Assembly (NCBI GenBank): GCA_017962665.1
Contig: JAGCUU010000016.1
Span: forward strand, 62,001-126,000
DNA from: Bacteroidales bacterium
GTDB lineage: Bacteria; Bacteroidota; Bacteroidia; Bacteroidales; P3
Direction: 5' to 3'
DNA: 64,000 nt
The position numbers and the translations under genes are program-made. Of the stretch, positions 8,773-17,349 are shown one piece after another; positions within the stretch are counted from its first letter, which is position 1; each line of letters starts with the position of its first letter. Under the pieces are notes generated by a model that was not told the origin of the DNA, ran no database searches, and was given only the letters and a program-made list of their open reading frames with translations.

Positions 8773-11700
8773 TTAGAATTTTACTCTGACTGGCCAGAAA
8801 CTGCGTTGTGACACCTCGCTTTCTATGTCATTGCCTGAAGGACTTTTGCCAATGCTTTTCATTGAACCTATACACAAGGACACTTCATTGTTTTCGTTAA
8901 GTGCTATGCCGAGGTCTAATGAATTGCCATCTTTCATCTCGGATTTGTAGTTGGCGCGGCTGAAAGTTCCCATTATTGAAATGTAGTCTGTCTCGCCGGA
9001 GTTTAGTTGTTTTTCTGTGTCGCTTTGGTTCAGATAGCTTTGTACGAGTTGAATGCCTGATGCAGAACCAAGGCCGGAAACGGTGGTGAAAGGGAATTGT
9101 ATTTCTTGGTCGTTATTGTTTGTGGGTATGCTTGTATGGTTGAGCAACTCGACATAGTTCCAGGTGTCTTGAATGCCTTTGAATGCCACTCCGTAATTGG
9201 CGTATAGACGTTTGGACAGGATGAAAACAGGAGAGTTGGGATTGCTGAAGATGTCGGCAATAGCCATTGCACCTTCGGCGACAGAAGTCTTGGCGCGGCT
9301 CACGCTGTTGGCGTTGCAGGCATTTGCGGGATTGTCGAGCATCACAAACTCGCAGCTGAATGCGGCATTAATCTGTTCTACGGCTTCCCGCAGACTTGTC
9401 TGTAAAGGAATCAGTCTGCAGCTGCGGCCAGACATAAGTACTGTGTCGATATTCAAGTTGCTCTTGTCGAAGTAGCGGCACAGACGCGACAACATGCCTT
9501 GCGTGGTGTCGCGCAGATATTCTTGGAACAGTTCGTGCTGTAATATCTGATCGCGGAATATGGTGTAATCGTTTCCGTTGAATGAAAATGTTATCTCACT
9601 GTTCTCTGCATCGTTGAGTCTCGGTTTAATCTGCTCTTTGACGGCAAGTTTGAGGGCGATGCGTTCGTTGATGACGCCCGTGGCATCGTCTGTAGAGGCT
9701 ATCTGTGGATTGAGTTGCAGCTCTCTTATGCCGCAAATAATCTTTGCAATAATAAAATCGAGATAGTTGCCAGCTTTGCATGTGCCAAGTTTTCCGATAA
9801 TCTGTAATTCGTGTTTGCCTGACACAAAACGTTTCTGAAGGATGCTGACATCAAGAGTTCCGGCACCCATGTCATAAACCAAAATATTTTCGTCTGTCTC
9901 GATATTGGCATTGTCGCTATGATATTCGTTCCAATGGCGCATATAGTAGGCTGCAACGGCATCGCTCTCGCTGACAAAATCGATATAGTTGGCGCGAATT
10001 GCAGGGAAGAGCTTTTGGACAACCTGCCGTATCATTGCAAGGTGGCGTGGAGTATAGGTGTTGGGGTAGGTAAGTACAAGCTTGTTGATTTTGTCAATGT
10101 CGCTCGTGGCTGGAAGCAGGAAGTATCGGAACAATTCGTGGTATGCTTCACGAAAGACATTCATCACAGACAGCAGGTTCTGAGGATTGTCGGTATGTAT
10201 TTCCTTCGAGGTAACTTGTCTGGCATTGTTGTCTTCTGCAACATAATAGTTAAAATTGTAGTTGGGGTTGTTGGGCAGCATGTCCCGCCCAACAAGCATT
10301 TTCAGGCATGGCAGCTGATATGCGAACATGCTTGTTATCATGCTTGAGGTGGGGGATAGGCATACTGCGAGGTCGCTATAGTTGCCCGGTGTGCGTTGTT
10401 CTGAACTTAGAGAGCTGATGATGTTGTCATGAACGGCTGTCTCATTGTTGAAAATGATGTCGCTGGAGAGGAACGGAGAGTTTGTCTCAAGAGTATCTCT
10501 TGACAAATTTGGGTCTCTGTATCGTGGGTCTCTTGCGATAACAGCGGTTTTCTGCTTTTTGAGGTCAATCAATTTACCGTCATATACTGCTACAATGGCC
10601 GATGAACCGTAGTCAACGCAGAGCCATTCTTCATTAGGTTCAAGGTATACCTGTTGCTCTATTGTGGCGTTGAAATGCTGTAACCGATCATCAAGTTCTC
10701 TCAAGTCCGCACCGTCGCGGTTTTCAATGTAATCGAGTTCTATGTTGCTGATGAGTGTGAAAATATAGAAATCGGAATGGTCCCATCGTATCTTAGCAAT
10801 CTGTTCGGGATGGAAGGTGAGTTTGAGTTTTGTTTCAGAATCCTCACCTATGCCGTTTGGAAGGAAGATTCCCTCTTCGCTGCGAAGCATTTGGAGTTTG
10901 TTGCCACTCAAAGGCATGATTTGCTCCTCTATTTCTTCGCCGTGGCTGTTGAAAAGGCTTGCGCCTTTGATGTAAACAGTTTGTTTGAGGTTTTTTACCA
11001 ACACACCGGCCCCTTTAGTGGAATCGTCGCTTGAAATGTTCTTTATCGTTATGGCGTACTCTTTGGTTAGTGTTGTGCCTAATGTGAAGTTGACCTGTTT
11101 CAGTTGGTGATGTTTGCCCGAATTGTTTTTACCTGCTATCTCCGTTTCGCCGAGCATTACTTTAAGGGCGGCACCTTGGTTGTCGCGTAAAAGGACAAAG
11201 TCTTTTTTGTTGGGCTTGATGGGTTTTATTAAACCGTTCTGCGATTCGTCAAGGTATGTTCCTGTGCATTCTATAGAGTAATCCTCTTCGCTTTGTGTCG
11301 GATTAGTGAGACGGTTCATGTCAAGGAAAAGGTCTTGGGCAAAAATCAAATCATCTTCTTCATAGCGTTCACCAGCGATAATTGCATCAGGTATTGCTTT
11401 TTGATTGTGGTAGAGTTTGAATTGCAGGTCGATGTTGAATTTGGGTGTGTATGCAATACCTTGGCCACCCATGACTCTGACTTGCCCTAGTTCGCGACGA
11501 GTATTGCTGCGTGAGAATTGTATTTCGTCTTTTGGAAAGAGACCTACTTCCGGTGCAATTTCAGGAAGAACAATGTCGAGACTAATTTTGAATTGCTGCC
11601 TGTCGAGGGGCGTTAAACCTTTGAGGTTCTCGATGGTTACTCTATCTCCGCGTATTGATCGCCCGTCAAATATGGAAATTGTCGCACACACATTTGGTTT

Positions 11701-12036
11701 TGCAGGTATGTTTATGCAGTTTGAAAATGCCGAAGGTTTGAAATAAAGTGTAAATGGGGACTTGGATTCGGTCATCTCGATGCGTAGCGGCTTTCCTACA
11801 CAGTAGTATTCGATATCCTTGTAAAGGAAGCTGAATAGTTTTTCTTTGTTGCATTCCAATGAACTTGGATAGTTTACTCCATCAATTACAGCAATAAGCG
11901 GTATTGGTTGTACTGGTTCTGTCCTGCGTCTGAAGAGAGTTCTGCTGCGCTGCGGTTCGGGCATCCTGATATTCCAGTTGAAGTCTATTGCGACCGATTC
12001 TCGGTTGTTGTTTCCAAAGTCTATTGTAATACTCAT
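8773..12036 (-). CDS. Giant Hsp70-like ATPase with large N-terminal extension
   Basis: 1087 aa. Residues 1-470 are an unrecognised, probably beta-rich extension. The Hsp70/actin ATPase core follows: phosphate-1 CVDYGSSAIVAVYDG (about 474-487), connect-1-like SESDAVAAYYM (about 689-699), phosphate-2 YDMGAGTLDVSIL (about 721-733) and adenosine motif VLMSGRSCRLIPL (about 866-878). The Asp-Tyr-Gly and Asp-Met-Gly-Ala-Gly-Thr motifs look intact, so ATP binding is likely. There is no obvious Hsp70 substrate-binding domain. It is twice the length of DnaK. It lies 23 nt after the TerB-like gene and is the second gene of the operon. With the partial protein at 1-3474 it makes a pair with the same motif spacing. 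Function is unknown; it could be a filament former, chaperone or SrfB-like factor. Confidence 0.85.
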   Translation of the reverse strand: MSITIDFGNNNRESVAIDFNWNIRMPEPQRSRTLFRRRTEPVQPIPLIAVIDGVNYPSSLECNKEKLFSFLYKDIEYYCVGKPLRIEMTESKSPFTLYFKPSAFSNCINIPAKPNVCATISIFDGRSIRGDRVTIENLKGLTPLDRQQFKISLDIVLPEIAPEVGLFPKDEIQFSRSNTRRELGQVRVMGGQGIAYTPKFNIDLQFKLYHNQKAIPDAIIAGERYEEDDLIFAQDLFLDMNRLTNPTQSEEDYSIECTGTYLDESQNGLIKPIKPNKKDFVLLRDNQGAALKVMLGETEIAGKNNSGKHHQLKQVNFTLGTTLTKEYAITIKNISSDDSTKGAGVLVKNLKQTVYIKGASLFNSHGEEIEEQIMPLSGNKLQMLRSEEGIFLPNGIGEDSETKLKLTFHPEQIAKIRWDHSDFYIFTLISNIELDYIENRDGADLRELDDRLQHFNATIEQQVYLEPNEEWLCVDYGSSAIVAVYDGKLIDLKKQKTAVIARDPRYRDPNLSRDTLETNSPFLSSDIIFNNETAVHDNIISSLSSEQRTPGNYSDLAVCLSPTSSMITSMFAYQLPCLKMLVGRDMLPNNPNYNFNYYVAEDNNARQVTSKEIHTDNPQNLLSVMNVFREAYHELFRYFLLPATSDIDKINKLVLTYPNTYTPRHLAMIRQVVQKLFPAIRANYIDFVSESDAVAAYYMRHWNEYHSDNANIETDENILVYDMGAGTLDVSILQKRFVSGKHELQIIGKLGTCKAGNYLDFIIAKIICGIRELQLNPQIASTDDATGVINERIALKLAVKEQIKPRLNDAENSEITFSFNGNDYTIFRDQILQHELFQEYLRDTTQGMLSRLCRYFDKSNLNIDTVLMSGRSCRLIPLQTSLREAVEQINAAFSCEFVMLDNPANACNANSVSRAKTSVAEGAMAIADIFSNPNSPVFILSKRLYANYGVAFKGIQDTWNYVELLNHTSIPTNNNDQEIQFPFTTVSGLGSASGIQLVQSYLNQSDTEKQLNSGETDYISIMGTFSRANYKSEMKDGNSLDLGIALNENNEVSLCIGSMKSIGKSPSGNDIESEVSQRSFWPVRVKF

Positions 12037-12059
12037 GGCGTGGCGTTCTTTTTAGGATG

Positions 12060-12509
12060 TTAGGCTATTGGGCTGGTAGTGTTGTTTTCATGCATTTCGG
12101 TTGGATTGTATGCCCTGTTGTGTGTGAATGTCATTCCGGAATCTTCCAACTCTTTGCGGATAAGTGAAATCATGCTTTCTACAAGATCTTCGCTGTTTCG
12201 TGATGGGATTTTCATCATATCGGCACATTCTTTACAGAGGTCAAGTTCGCGGTCGTCAATGTCCCCGTCAAGAAGTGTGAGCTTTATCATGTCGTGAAGG
12301 AACTCTACGCGCTCTCCGAAACTTTTTGGAACAGTATAAGGAATGCTGTTTGCATTGTTGTTGCAGAATTCGAAGTCCTCATCTGTAAGTTCCTCTCTCT
12401 CCATGATGCTATGGATAAAGTCCAACTCGCGTGGGTCTTCGTTTTTGTCAATTTTTGCAAGTGCGATTAAGTTCCTGAGGTGACTGAGTTTATATTCTGG
12501 GCTTTTCAC
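12060..12509 (-). CDS. TerB-like helical protein, first gene of operon
   Basis: 149 aa, all-helical, with two repeats of the TerB/DjlA-N type: HLRNLIALAKIDKNEDPRELDFI near the N-terminus and LTLLDGDIDDRELDLCKECA in the middle. In both, a hydrophobic helix is followed by an acidic loop (D-x-x-x-x-x-REL). TerB-like domains bind metal ions and are linked to tellurite-resistance/stress membrane complexes; whether this one binds metal cannot be said. The start is GTG (12509-12507), since no ATG lies upstream before an in-frame stop. It sits about 95 nt downstream of the predicted transcription start and 23 nt before the giant Hsp70-like gene, so it leads the operon. Confidence 0.7.
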   Translation of the reverse strand: MKSPEYKLSHLRNLIALAKIDKNEDPRELDFIHSIMEREELTDEDFEFCNNNANSIPYTVPKSFGERVEFLHDMIKLTLLDGDIDDRELDLCKECADMMKIPSRNSEDLVESMISLIRKELEDSGMTFTHNRAYNPTEMHENNTTSPIA

Positions 12510-12612
12510 TTTAGAAATGTATTGTTAATATATGTATTTCCTTGTCTATTCTATGAAAGTCAAATAGTTGTTGCTGTGATACGCAATATGTGCTATAAGA
12601 CAAAAGTAACCG

Positions 12613-12643
12613 CAAAGGTACTACTTTTTTTACAATTGTACAA
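12613..12643 (-). promoter_or_regulatory. Bacteroidota-type promoter of the actin/tubulin-like operon
   Basis: On the minus strand a -7 box TACCTTTG (12620-12613) lies 20 nt downstream of TTG (12643-12641), matching the Bacteroidota sigma-ABfr consensus. Transcription would start near 12606, giving a 5' leader of about 97 nt before the GTG of the TerB-like gene. The intergenic stretch 12510-12947 holds this promoter, the divergent tRNA promoter and A/T-rich DNA; no further gene or RNA was seen there. Confidence 0.75.
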
Positions 12644-12864
12644 TATAAACCTAAAAAAAAAATAAAAGCAGTTAAAAAAATCGAAATAGTAATTCAATAT
12701 GAGCAAAAACCATATCACAGAAAATGCTTGATTTTATGAAAAACATCAGGTGTTGCTTAACTTCCATACTCTTGTTGCGGTTCGATAATGGAATTATTGT
12801 TGCTTTTGTAATCTTTTAACATATAGTTGTTTGGACGATGAATGGTAGTAAAACTGATTTTTTT

Positions 12865-12896
12865 TTTGCCCGTTTCGGAAAATGTTAGTACTTTTG
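12865..12896 (+). promoter_or_regulatory. Promoter of tRNA and rubredoxin
   Basis: TTTG at 12865-12868 and TACTTTTG at 12889-12896, 20 nt apart, match the Bacteroidota -33/-7 consensus. Start of transcription is expected near 12903, about 45 nt before the tRNA. Confidence 0.75.
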
Positions 12897-12947
12897 CAAA
12901 CTGAAATCGACAAAAGAAAGACTGTTTTGTTTTTCCTTTGAGGTTTT

Positions 12948-13021
12948 GGTCCCTTAGCTCAGTCGGTTAGAGCAGCTGACTCATAATCAGCGGGTCCTTG
13001 GTTCGAGCCCAAGAGGGACCA
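12948..13021 (+). tRNA. tRNA with CAT anticodon (elongator Met or Ile2)
   Basis: A full cloverleaf can be folded. The acceptor GGTCCCT pairs with AGGGACC (7 bp, discriminator A at 13021). The D arm is GCTC...GAGC. The anticodon stem GCTGA/TCAGC encloses loop CTCATAA, with anticodon CAT at 12982-12984. The T arm is CTTGG/CCAAG with loop TTCGAGC. CCA is not encoded. The anticodon fits elongator methionine, or isoleucine-2 if C34 is changed to lysidine by TilS. Acceptor pairs C4-G69 and C5-G68, known TilS preferences in E. coli, are present, so Ile2 is a real alternative. It is not an initiator tRNA, because three G-C pairs are absent from the end of the anticodon stem. Confidence 0.95.
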
Positions 13022-13042
13022 CTGAATTCAAAATAATAGTCT

Positions 13043-13201
13043 ATGAACAAGAAAGTTTGTGATCTTTGTGGTTGGGTTTACGACCCCGCAGTAGGAGTGC
13101 CGGAAGCGGGTATTGCCCCTGGAACTCCATGGGAGCAGGTCCCCGAGGATTTTGTATGCCCTCTGTGTGGTGCAGGAAAAGACCAGTTTTCTGAGGCTTG
13201 A
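13043..13201 (+). CDS. Rubredoxin
   Basis: 52 aa, MNKKVCDLCGWVYDP through CPLCGAGKDQFSEA. Four cysteines in two CxxC pairs (6/9 and 39/42) form the single-iron Fe(Cys)4 site. The conserved Gly-Trp/Tyr, YDP and PxxWxxxPEDFVCPLC features of rubredoxins are all present and the length is normal. It is a soluble electron carrier, typically delivering electrons to oxygen- or peroxide-reducing enzymes in anaerobes. It starts 21 nt after the tRNA and has no promoter of its own, so it is probably read from the tRNA promoter. It ends at the hairpin at 13243-13277. Confidence 0.95.
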   Translation: MNKKVCDLCGWVYDPAVGVPEAGIAPGTPWEQVPEDFVCPLCGAGKDQFSEA

Positions 13202-13242
13202 TATCTTGCACAAAAGATAATGAATGTTGTTTGCAAAATATT

Positions 13243-13277
13243 ATGGTATGCCTGAATCGGGCATACCATTTTGTTTT
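13243..13277 (+). terminator. Terminator after rubredoxin
   Basis: The inverted repeat ATGGTATGCC / GGCATACCAT (10 bp, 7-nt loop) is followed by a T-rich tail, TTTGTTTTG. It fits an intrinsic terminator closing the tRNA-rubredoxin transcript. Confidence 0.75.
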
Positions 13278-13296
13278 GTAGCTCATTAAAAAAAAC

Positions 13297-13327
13297 TTTG
13301 TCATATTGTTTTTTTGCTTTATCTTTG
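13297..13327 (+). promoter_or_regulatory. Promoter of ilvE
   Basis: TTTG at 13297-13300 and TATCTTTG at 13320-13327 with 19 nt between match the Bacteroidota consensus. The ATG of ilvE follows 46 nt downstream of the -7 box. Confidence 0.75.
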
Positions 13328-13372
13328 CATAGGTTTGTTTAAATTGAAAATACTAATAAAAAACTAAATATC

Positions 13373-14386
13373 ATGAATATAGATTGGCAAAACCTTCCGT
13401 TTGGTTATGTAAAAACGGATTATAATGTTCGTTGCTGGTATCGCGACGGAAAATGGGGTGAAATTGAGGTCTCTTCTGAAGAGACAATCAACATTCACAT
13501 GGCTGCTTCAAGTCTGCACTATGGCCAGGAATCTTTCGAGGGCTTGAAGGCTTATCGCTGCAAGGATGGCAAAATCCGTATGTTCCGTCCCGATGAGAAC
13601 GCCGCCCGTATGCAGAATACGAGCCGTGGTATTATGATGCCTGAGATGCCCACCGACCGCTTTATAGAGATGTGCAAAAAGGTTATCAAGATGAATGAGC
13701 GTTTCATACCTCCTTATGGCACCGGTGCTAGTCTTTATTTGCGTCCCTTGATGATCGGTACAGGTATTACCGTTGGTGTTAAACCGGCTAACGAGTACCT
13801 TTTCCTCATTTTCGTCACCCCTGTCGGACCTTACTTCAAGGGCGGTTTCCAGGCCAACCCATACGTCATTACCCGTAAATATGACCGCTCGGCTCCTCTC
13901 GGAACCGGTATTTATAAAGTCGGCGGCAACTATGCAGCTTCTCTCAGAGCTCACGTCGAGGCATGCCATGGCGGTCAGTACGCCTGCGAGTTCTATCTCG
14001 ATGCCAAGGAGAAAAAGTATGTTGACGAGGCTGGTGCAGCCAATTTCTTTGCCATCAAGGACGGTGTCTATATCACCCCGAAGTCGACTTCTATTCTGCC
14101 TTCAATAACCAACAAGAGCTTGATGCAGTTGGCAGAGGATATGGGTATCAAGGTCGAGCGTCGTCCTATCGCCGTTGAGGAGCTTGCTGACTGCCAAGAA
14201 GCTGGTGCCTGCGGTACCGCTGCCGTCATCAGCCCCATCGAGCGTATTGACGATCCCGAGGCTGGCAAGAGCTATGAGTTCGGTAAGAAGCCCGGTCCTA
14301 TCAGCACTAAGCTCTATGAGCATCTCCGTGCTATCCAGCTTGGCGAGGCCGAGGATGTCCACAACTGGAACGTCATCGTTGACTAA
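13373..14386 (+). CDS. ilvE: Branched-chain amino acid aminotransferase
   Basis: 337 aa, fold-type IV PLP aminotransferase, which moves the amino group between glutamate and the 2-oxo acids of Leu, Ile and Val. The PLP lysine is Lys182 in IYKVGGNYAASL. SSLHYGQESFEGLKAY near 47-61 and DEAGAANFFAI are the substrate/PLP-phosphate loops of the BCAT family. Length and N-terminus (MNIDWQNLPFGYVKTD) are those of Bacteroidota IlvE. It is a single-gene unit between its own promoter and a strong bidirectional-looking terminator. Confidence 0.96.
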   Translation: MNIDWQNLPFGYVKTDYNVRCWYRDGKWGEIEVSSEETINIHMAASSLHYGQESFEGLKAYRCKDGKIRMFRPDENAARMQNTSRGIMMPEMPTDRFIEMCKKVIKMNERFIPPYGTGASLYLRPLMIGTGITVGVKPANEYLFLIFVTPVGPYFKGGFQANPYVITRKYDRSAPLGTGIYKVGGNYAASLRAHVEACHGGQYACEFYLDAKEKKYVDEAGAANFFAIKDGVYITPKSTSILPSITNKSLMQLAEDMGIKVERRPIAVEELADCQEAGACGTAAVISPIERIDDPEAGKSYEFGKKPGPISTKLYEHLRAIQLGEAEDVHNWNVIVD

Positions 14387-14403
14387 GAAATACTAAAATG
14401 ATA

Positions 14404-14434
14404 AAAAAGCCGCTCGCTCGAGCGGCTTTTTTTT
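14404..14434 (+). terminator. Terminator after ilvE
   Basis: A 7-bp stem, GCCGCTC / GAGCGGC (14409-14415 with 14420-14426), encloses the 4-nt loop GCTC. It is flanked by A6 upstream and T8 downstream, so it can work in either direction. Confidence 0.9.
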
Positions 14435-14441
14435 GTGGGTA

Positions 14442-14476
14442 TAAAAAATGCCCCTGGCAGTTTATACTGACAGGGG
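14442..14476 (-). terminator. Terminator after gcvH
   Basis: On the minus strand CCCCTGTCAG / CTGCCAGGGG (one mismatch) forms a hairpin followed by CATTTTTTATA. It lies 28 nt beyond the gcvH stop codon. Confidence 0.75.
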
Positions 14477-14504
14477 TATGAAAAATGATTTATGGATGCA
14501 ATAA

Positions 14505-14882
14505 TTAGGCACCAATTTTTGCTTTGTAAGCAGCAGCGTCGAGCAGAGCATTGATATCGGCTGCATTGGCAGGTTTGAATTTGATAATCCAACCTTCGCC
14601 ATAAGGATCGTTGTTGATGGAGGATGCATCCTCGAGGGCGCTGTTGAACTCAATAACCTCACCGGTGCATGGCATAAGCAGGTCGGCAACGGTCTTTACA
14701 GCTTCGATAGAACCAAAAGCTTCACCGGCTTCAATGGTGTCGCCTTCGCAGTCGACATCGACGAAAACGATATCACCAAGTTCATGCTGTGCATAGTCGG
14801 TAATGCCAACGACGGCAATGTCACCTTCCATTCTTACCCATTCATCATCCTGGGTGTACTTGAGATTTTCAGGAATGTTCAT
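14505..14882 (-). CDS. gcvH: Glycine cleavage system H protein
   Basis: 125 aa. It is the lipoyl carrier that shuttles the aminomethyl group between the P, T and L proteins of the glycine cleavage complex. The lipoylated lysine is Lys63 in [12 protein letters not shown]. The N-terminal [13 protein letters not shown] and [10 protein letters not shown] strands are typical, and the length is normal. It stands alone here; the P and T proteins are not in the window. lpdA at 25613 could supply the L protein. It has its own promoter and terminator. Confidence 0.97.
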   Translation of the reverse strand: MNIPENLKYTQDDEWVRMEGDIAVVGITDYAQHELGDIVFVDVDCEGDTIEAGEAFGSIEAVKTVADLLMPCTGEVIEFNSALEDASSINNDPYGEGWIIKFKPANAADINALLDAAAYKAKIGA

Positions 14883-14983
14883 GTTTTTTCTTTTTTAATT
14901 TGTGATTATTATTGATATTATTTGCTTGTTTATAGGTGTTTATGAGCAAAATGGGGAATATTGACAATCCTCTTTTTGCATTT

Positions 14984-15014
14984 CAAAAGTACACTTTTTC
15001 ATTCTTTTTGCAAA
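14984..15014 (-). promoter_or_regulatory. Promoter of gcvH
   Basis: Minus-strand TTTG (15014-15011) and TACTTTTG (14991-14984), 19 nt apart. The leader is about 95 nt. The gap 14883-15254 also holds a possible rho promoter box; no gene or structured RNA was recognised in it. Confidence 0.7.
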
Positions 15015-15113
15015 ATTTTTTTTTCTCTGTTATTTTTTTTCTTATTTTTGTGTTGTCAAAAACGGATTCCAGATAATCTGTTTCTGTTTGCAAAATCATC
15101 ATTATTAGAGAAT

Positions 15114-15121
15114 TATCTTTG
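15114..15121 (+). promoter_or_regulatory. Possible -7 box of rho
   Basis: TATCTTTG fits TAnnTTTG. The nearest TTTG upstream is 23 nt away, longer than usual, so the call is tentative. The leader to the rho ATG would be about 125 nt. Confidence 0.4.
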
Positions 15122-15254
15122 AGACTGGTTTGATATTCCAGTTTAAAAAAAAACGTATTCCTGTTTTTTTGTTTGTCCTTTTTATGCAAAACTGTTTGTT
15201 TTCGTGTGGATGAACGTGATAACGTGATTATGAAGTTTCACTAATTTTTACTTA

Positions 15255-16829
15255 ATGTATAACATATCTGAATTATCCTCAAAGGCTCATATCGAGCTGA
15301 TAGAGATTGCTAAAGAACTTGGTGTGCAGCGTTCAAGCCGTTATGAGGCGAAAGAGTTGATTTACAAAATCCTTGATGCACAAGCACAGAATCCTACTGT
15401 CGAAGAAAAAAAGACCGATGAACAACAGCGACAGCGTCGTGCACGTATTAAACCGTTGCCTGTCGCAGAGTCAGACGATAAAAAATATAAAGCTCACAAG
15501 GGAAAAGGGCATGCTTCTGAGATGAACCGTCAACAGAATAATCATGCTGAAAACAAGCAACGATCGTTGCCTGTTGATGAGAAAAAGGATACCCAATCGT
15601 TCGATATTAATATTAATGATTTTGAAATTCCTGTTGTCCCTACCGTACCGGAAGTGACAAGTCCTCAGGAATTTTTCCGTAACCGCAACAGGGACAACTC
15701 TGTCAATACGGAAGATGTTGCCGTTGTAACGGAAGAGTTGAAATCAGAAATAGCGGATGATCAGACTGAGACCACTTCGAAACGTCGTCGTGGCCGTCCG
15801 TCACGTAAAGCTGCAAACAACAATACGGAGACTCAAACACAAACAATAGAGCAAAAAAAGGATGGCAATGAGGAACGTGAGGAACAACTTCCTGTATCGT
15901 CTGTTGAACAATTGCAACATATTCCGGAACGAAATTCATCCGAGCAGCAGCAGAATGCAGAGTCGGTGAGGAGCGGGAAACGTAAGGCTCGCAAAGGCAA
16001 AAACCAGAATCAAATGGAAGGTTCCACCGAAACAACGGAAAAAACAGAGCATTCCAATGATAACAGAGGTGGTCAGGGACAGTCGATAATGGACAATGAT
16101 ACTGATGAGACTCAGAATCGTCAGAACGAACAGCAGAACAACAAGCAGCAACAAGGTGGAAATGGTTTCAACAAGCATAAAAATAACCAGTTCCAAAACC
16201 GTCGTGTAGAATTCCCCTTTGAATTGGAGGGGCTTGTCGAGGCGGAAGGTGTCCTTGAAGTGCAGCCTGAAGGGTCCGGCTTTTTACGTTCGTCGGACTA
16301 TAACTACCTCTCATCTCCAGATGACATTTATGTGACGCAGCAGCAAATCCGCAATTATGGTCTTAAGGCTGGCGATACGGTACGCTGCACCATCCGTCCG
16401 CCTCATGATTTGGAGAAATATTTTATCATGGTCAAGGTTCTCAAGATTAATGGCCTTAATCCTGAGGAGATTCGCGACCGTGTGGCTTTCGAATCACTGA
16501 TTCCTCTCTTTCCTCAGGAAAAATTCAAACTTACTGGTCATCCTCAGGAGACTATATCAACGCGCATTATAGATCTCTTTACCCCTATCGGAAAGGGTCA
16601 GCGTGGCCTCATTGTGGCACAGCCCAAGACAGGCAAGACAACATTGCTCAAGGAAATAGCGAATGCTATAGCATATAATCATCCGGAGGTTTACCTGATG
16701 GTCTTGCTTATTGATGAGCGTCCGGAAGAGGTTACCGACATGCAACGCAGTGTCAAGGCAGAGGTTATTGCCTCTACCTTTGATGAACCGGCTGAGCGTC
16801 ATGTGCGTATTGCAAACATCGTTCTGTAG
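15255..16829 (+). CDS. rho: Transcription terminator Rho, N-terminal part ending at in-frame TAG
   Basis: 524 codons before TAG at 16827-16829. The N-terminal helical domain (1-45) is followed by a very long N/Q/R/E-rich disordered insertion (about 48-317), a feature known in Bacteroidota Rho and reported to drive phase separation in B. thetaiotaomicron. The RNA-binding CSD-like domain starts at [19 protein letters not shown] (about 320). The Walker A region [15 protein letters not shown] is near 450-463 and Walker B is [16 protein letters not shown]. The reading frame goes on unbroken after the TAG into the rest of Rho (16842-17342), and the TAG stands where other Rho proteins have Glu (VLEKAKR). 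One GAG-to-TAG change would therefore explain the break. If the TAG is real, this product lacks the Q-loop, R-loop and arginine finger and should not work unless it is read through. Confidence 0.9.
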   Translation: MYNISELSSKAHIELIEIAKELGVQRSSRYEAKELIYKILDAQAQNPTVEEKKTDEQQRQRRARIKPLPVAESDDKKYKAHKGKGHASEMNRQQNNHAENKQRSLPVDEKKDTQSFDININDFEIPVVPTVPEVTSPQEFFRNRNRDNSVNTEDVAVVTEELKSEIADDQTETTSKRRRGRPSRKAANNNTETQTQTIEQKKDGNEEREEQLPVSSVEQLQHIPERNSSEQQQNAESVRSGKRKARKGKNQNQMEGSTETTEKTEHSNDNRGGQGQSIMDNDTDETQNRQNEQQNNKQQQGGNGFNKHKNNQFQNRRVEFPFELEGLVEAEGVLEVQPEGSGFLRSSDYNYLSSPDDIYVTQQQIRNYGLKAGDTVRCTIRPPHDLEKYFIMVKVLKINGLNPEEIRDRVAFESLIPLFPQEKFKLTGHPQETISTRIIDLFTPIGKGQRGLIVAQPKTGKTTLLKEIANAIAYNHPEVYLMVLLIDERPEEVTDMQRSVKAEVIASTFDEPAERHVRIANIVL

Positions 16830-16841
16830 AAGGCCAAGCGT

Positions 16842-17342
16842 ATGACGGAAAGCAATCACGATGTGGTCATTGTACTTGACTCTATTACCAGACTTGCACG
16901 TGCATATAACACCGTCCAGCCTGCATCAGGCAAGGTGCTTTCCGGTGGTGTCGAGGCTAATGCCTTACAGAAACCAAAACGTTTCTTCGGCGCTGCCCGC
17001 AATATAGAGAATGGTGGATCTCTGACAATTATTGCAACAGCTCTCACGGAAACAGGATCCAAGATGGATGATGTTATCTTTGAGGAATTCAAAGGTACTG
17101 GCAATATGGAACTTCAGCTTGACCGACGTTTGGCGAATAAGCGTATATGGCCTGCCATTGATATTGTCAGTTCATCGACACGTCGTGACGATTTGCTGGT
17201 GTCGCAGAATATACTCTCTCGCATGCAGGTGTTGCGAAACCAGCTAACCGACCTCAATCCCATCGAGGCTATGGAGCTGCTGAAACGTTATATGCAGAAT
17301 ACTCGCACAAATGAAGAGTTTATTTTTACAATGGACAAATAG
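16842..17342 (+). CDS. rho: Rho, C-terminal part downstream of in-frame TAG
   Basis: 166 aa from the first ATG after the TAG, in the same frame as 15255-16829. It holds [18 protein letters not shown] (Walker B end and Q-loop side), [26 protein letters not shown] (R-loop region), [25 protein letters not shown] and [12 protein letters not shown]. These are the best conserved parts of Rho and show no decay. It has no promoter or ribosome-binding context of its own and is best seen as the second half of one rho gene (15255-17342, 695 residues if the TAG is read). It ends in a normal TAG stop, 7 nt before the aldolase gene. Confidence 0.9.
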   Translation: MTESNHDVVIVLDSITRLARAYNTVQPASGKVLSGGVEANALQKPKRFFGAARNIENGGSLTIIATALTETGSKMDDVIFEEFKGTGNMELQLDRRLANKRIWPAIDIVSSSTRRDDLLVSQNILSRMQVLRNQLTDLNPIEAMELLKRYMQNTRTNEEFIFTMDK

Positions 17343-17349
17343 TTAATAT

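Noticed and set aside
16827..16829. TAG recoding to an amino acid in this organism
   Set aside because: TAG ends rho and lpdA normally, so genome-wide recoding does not fit; a point mutation or error is simpler.
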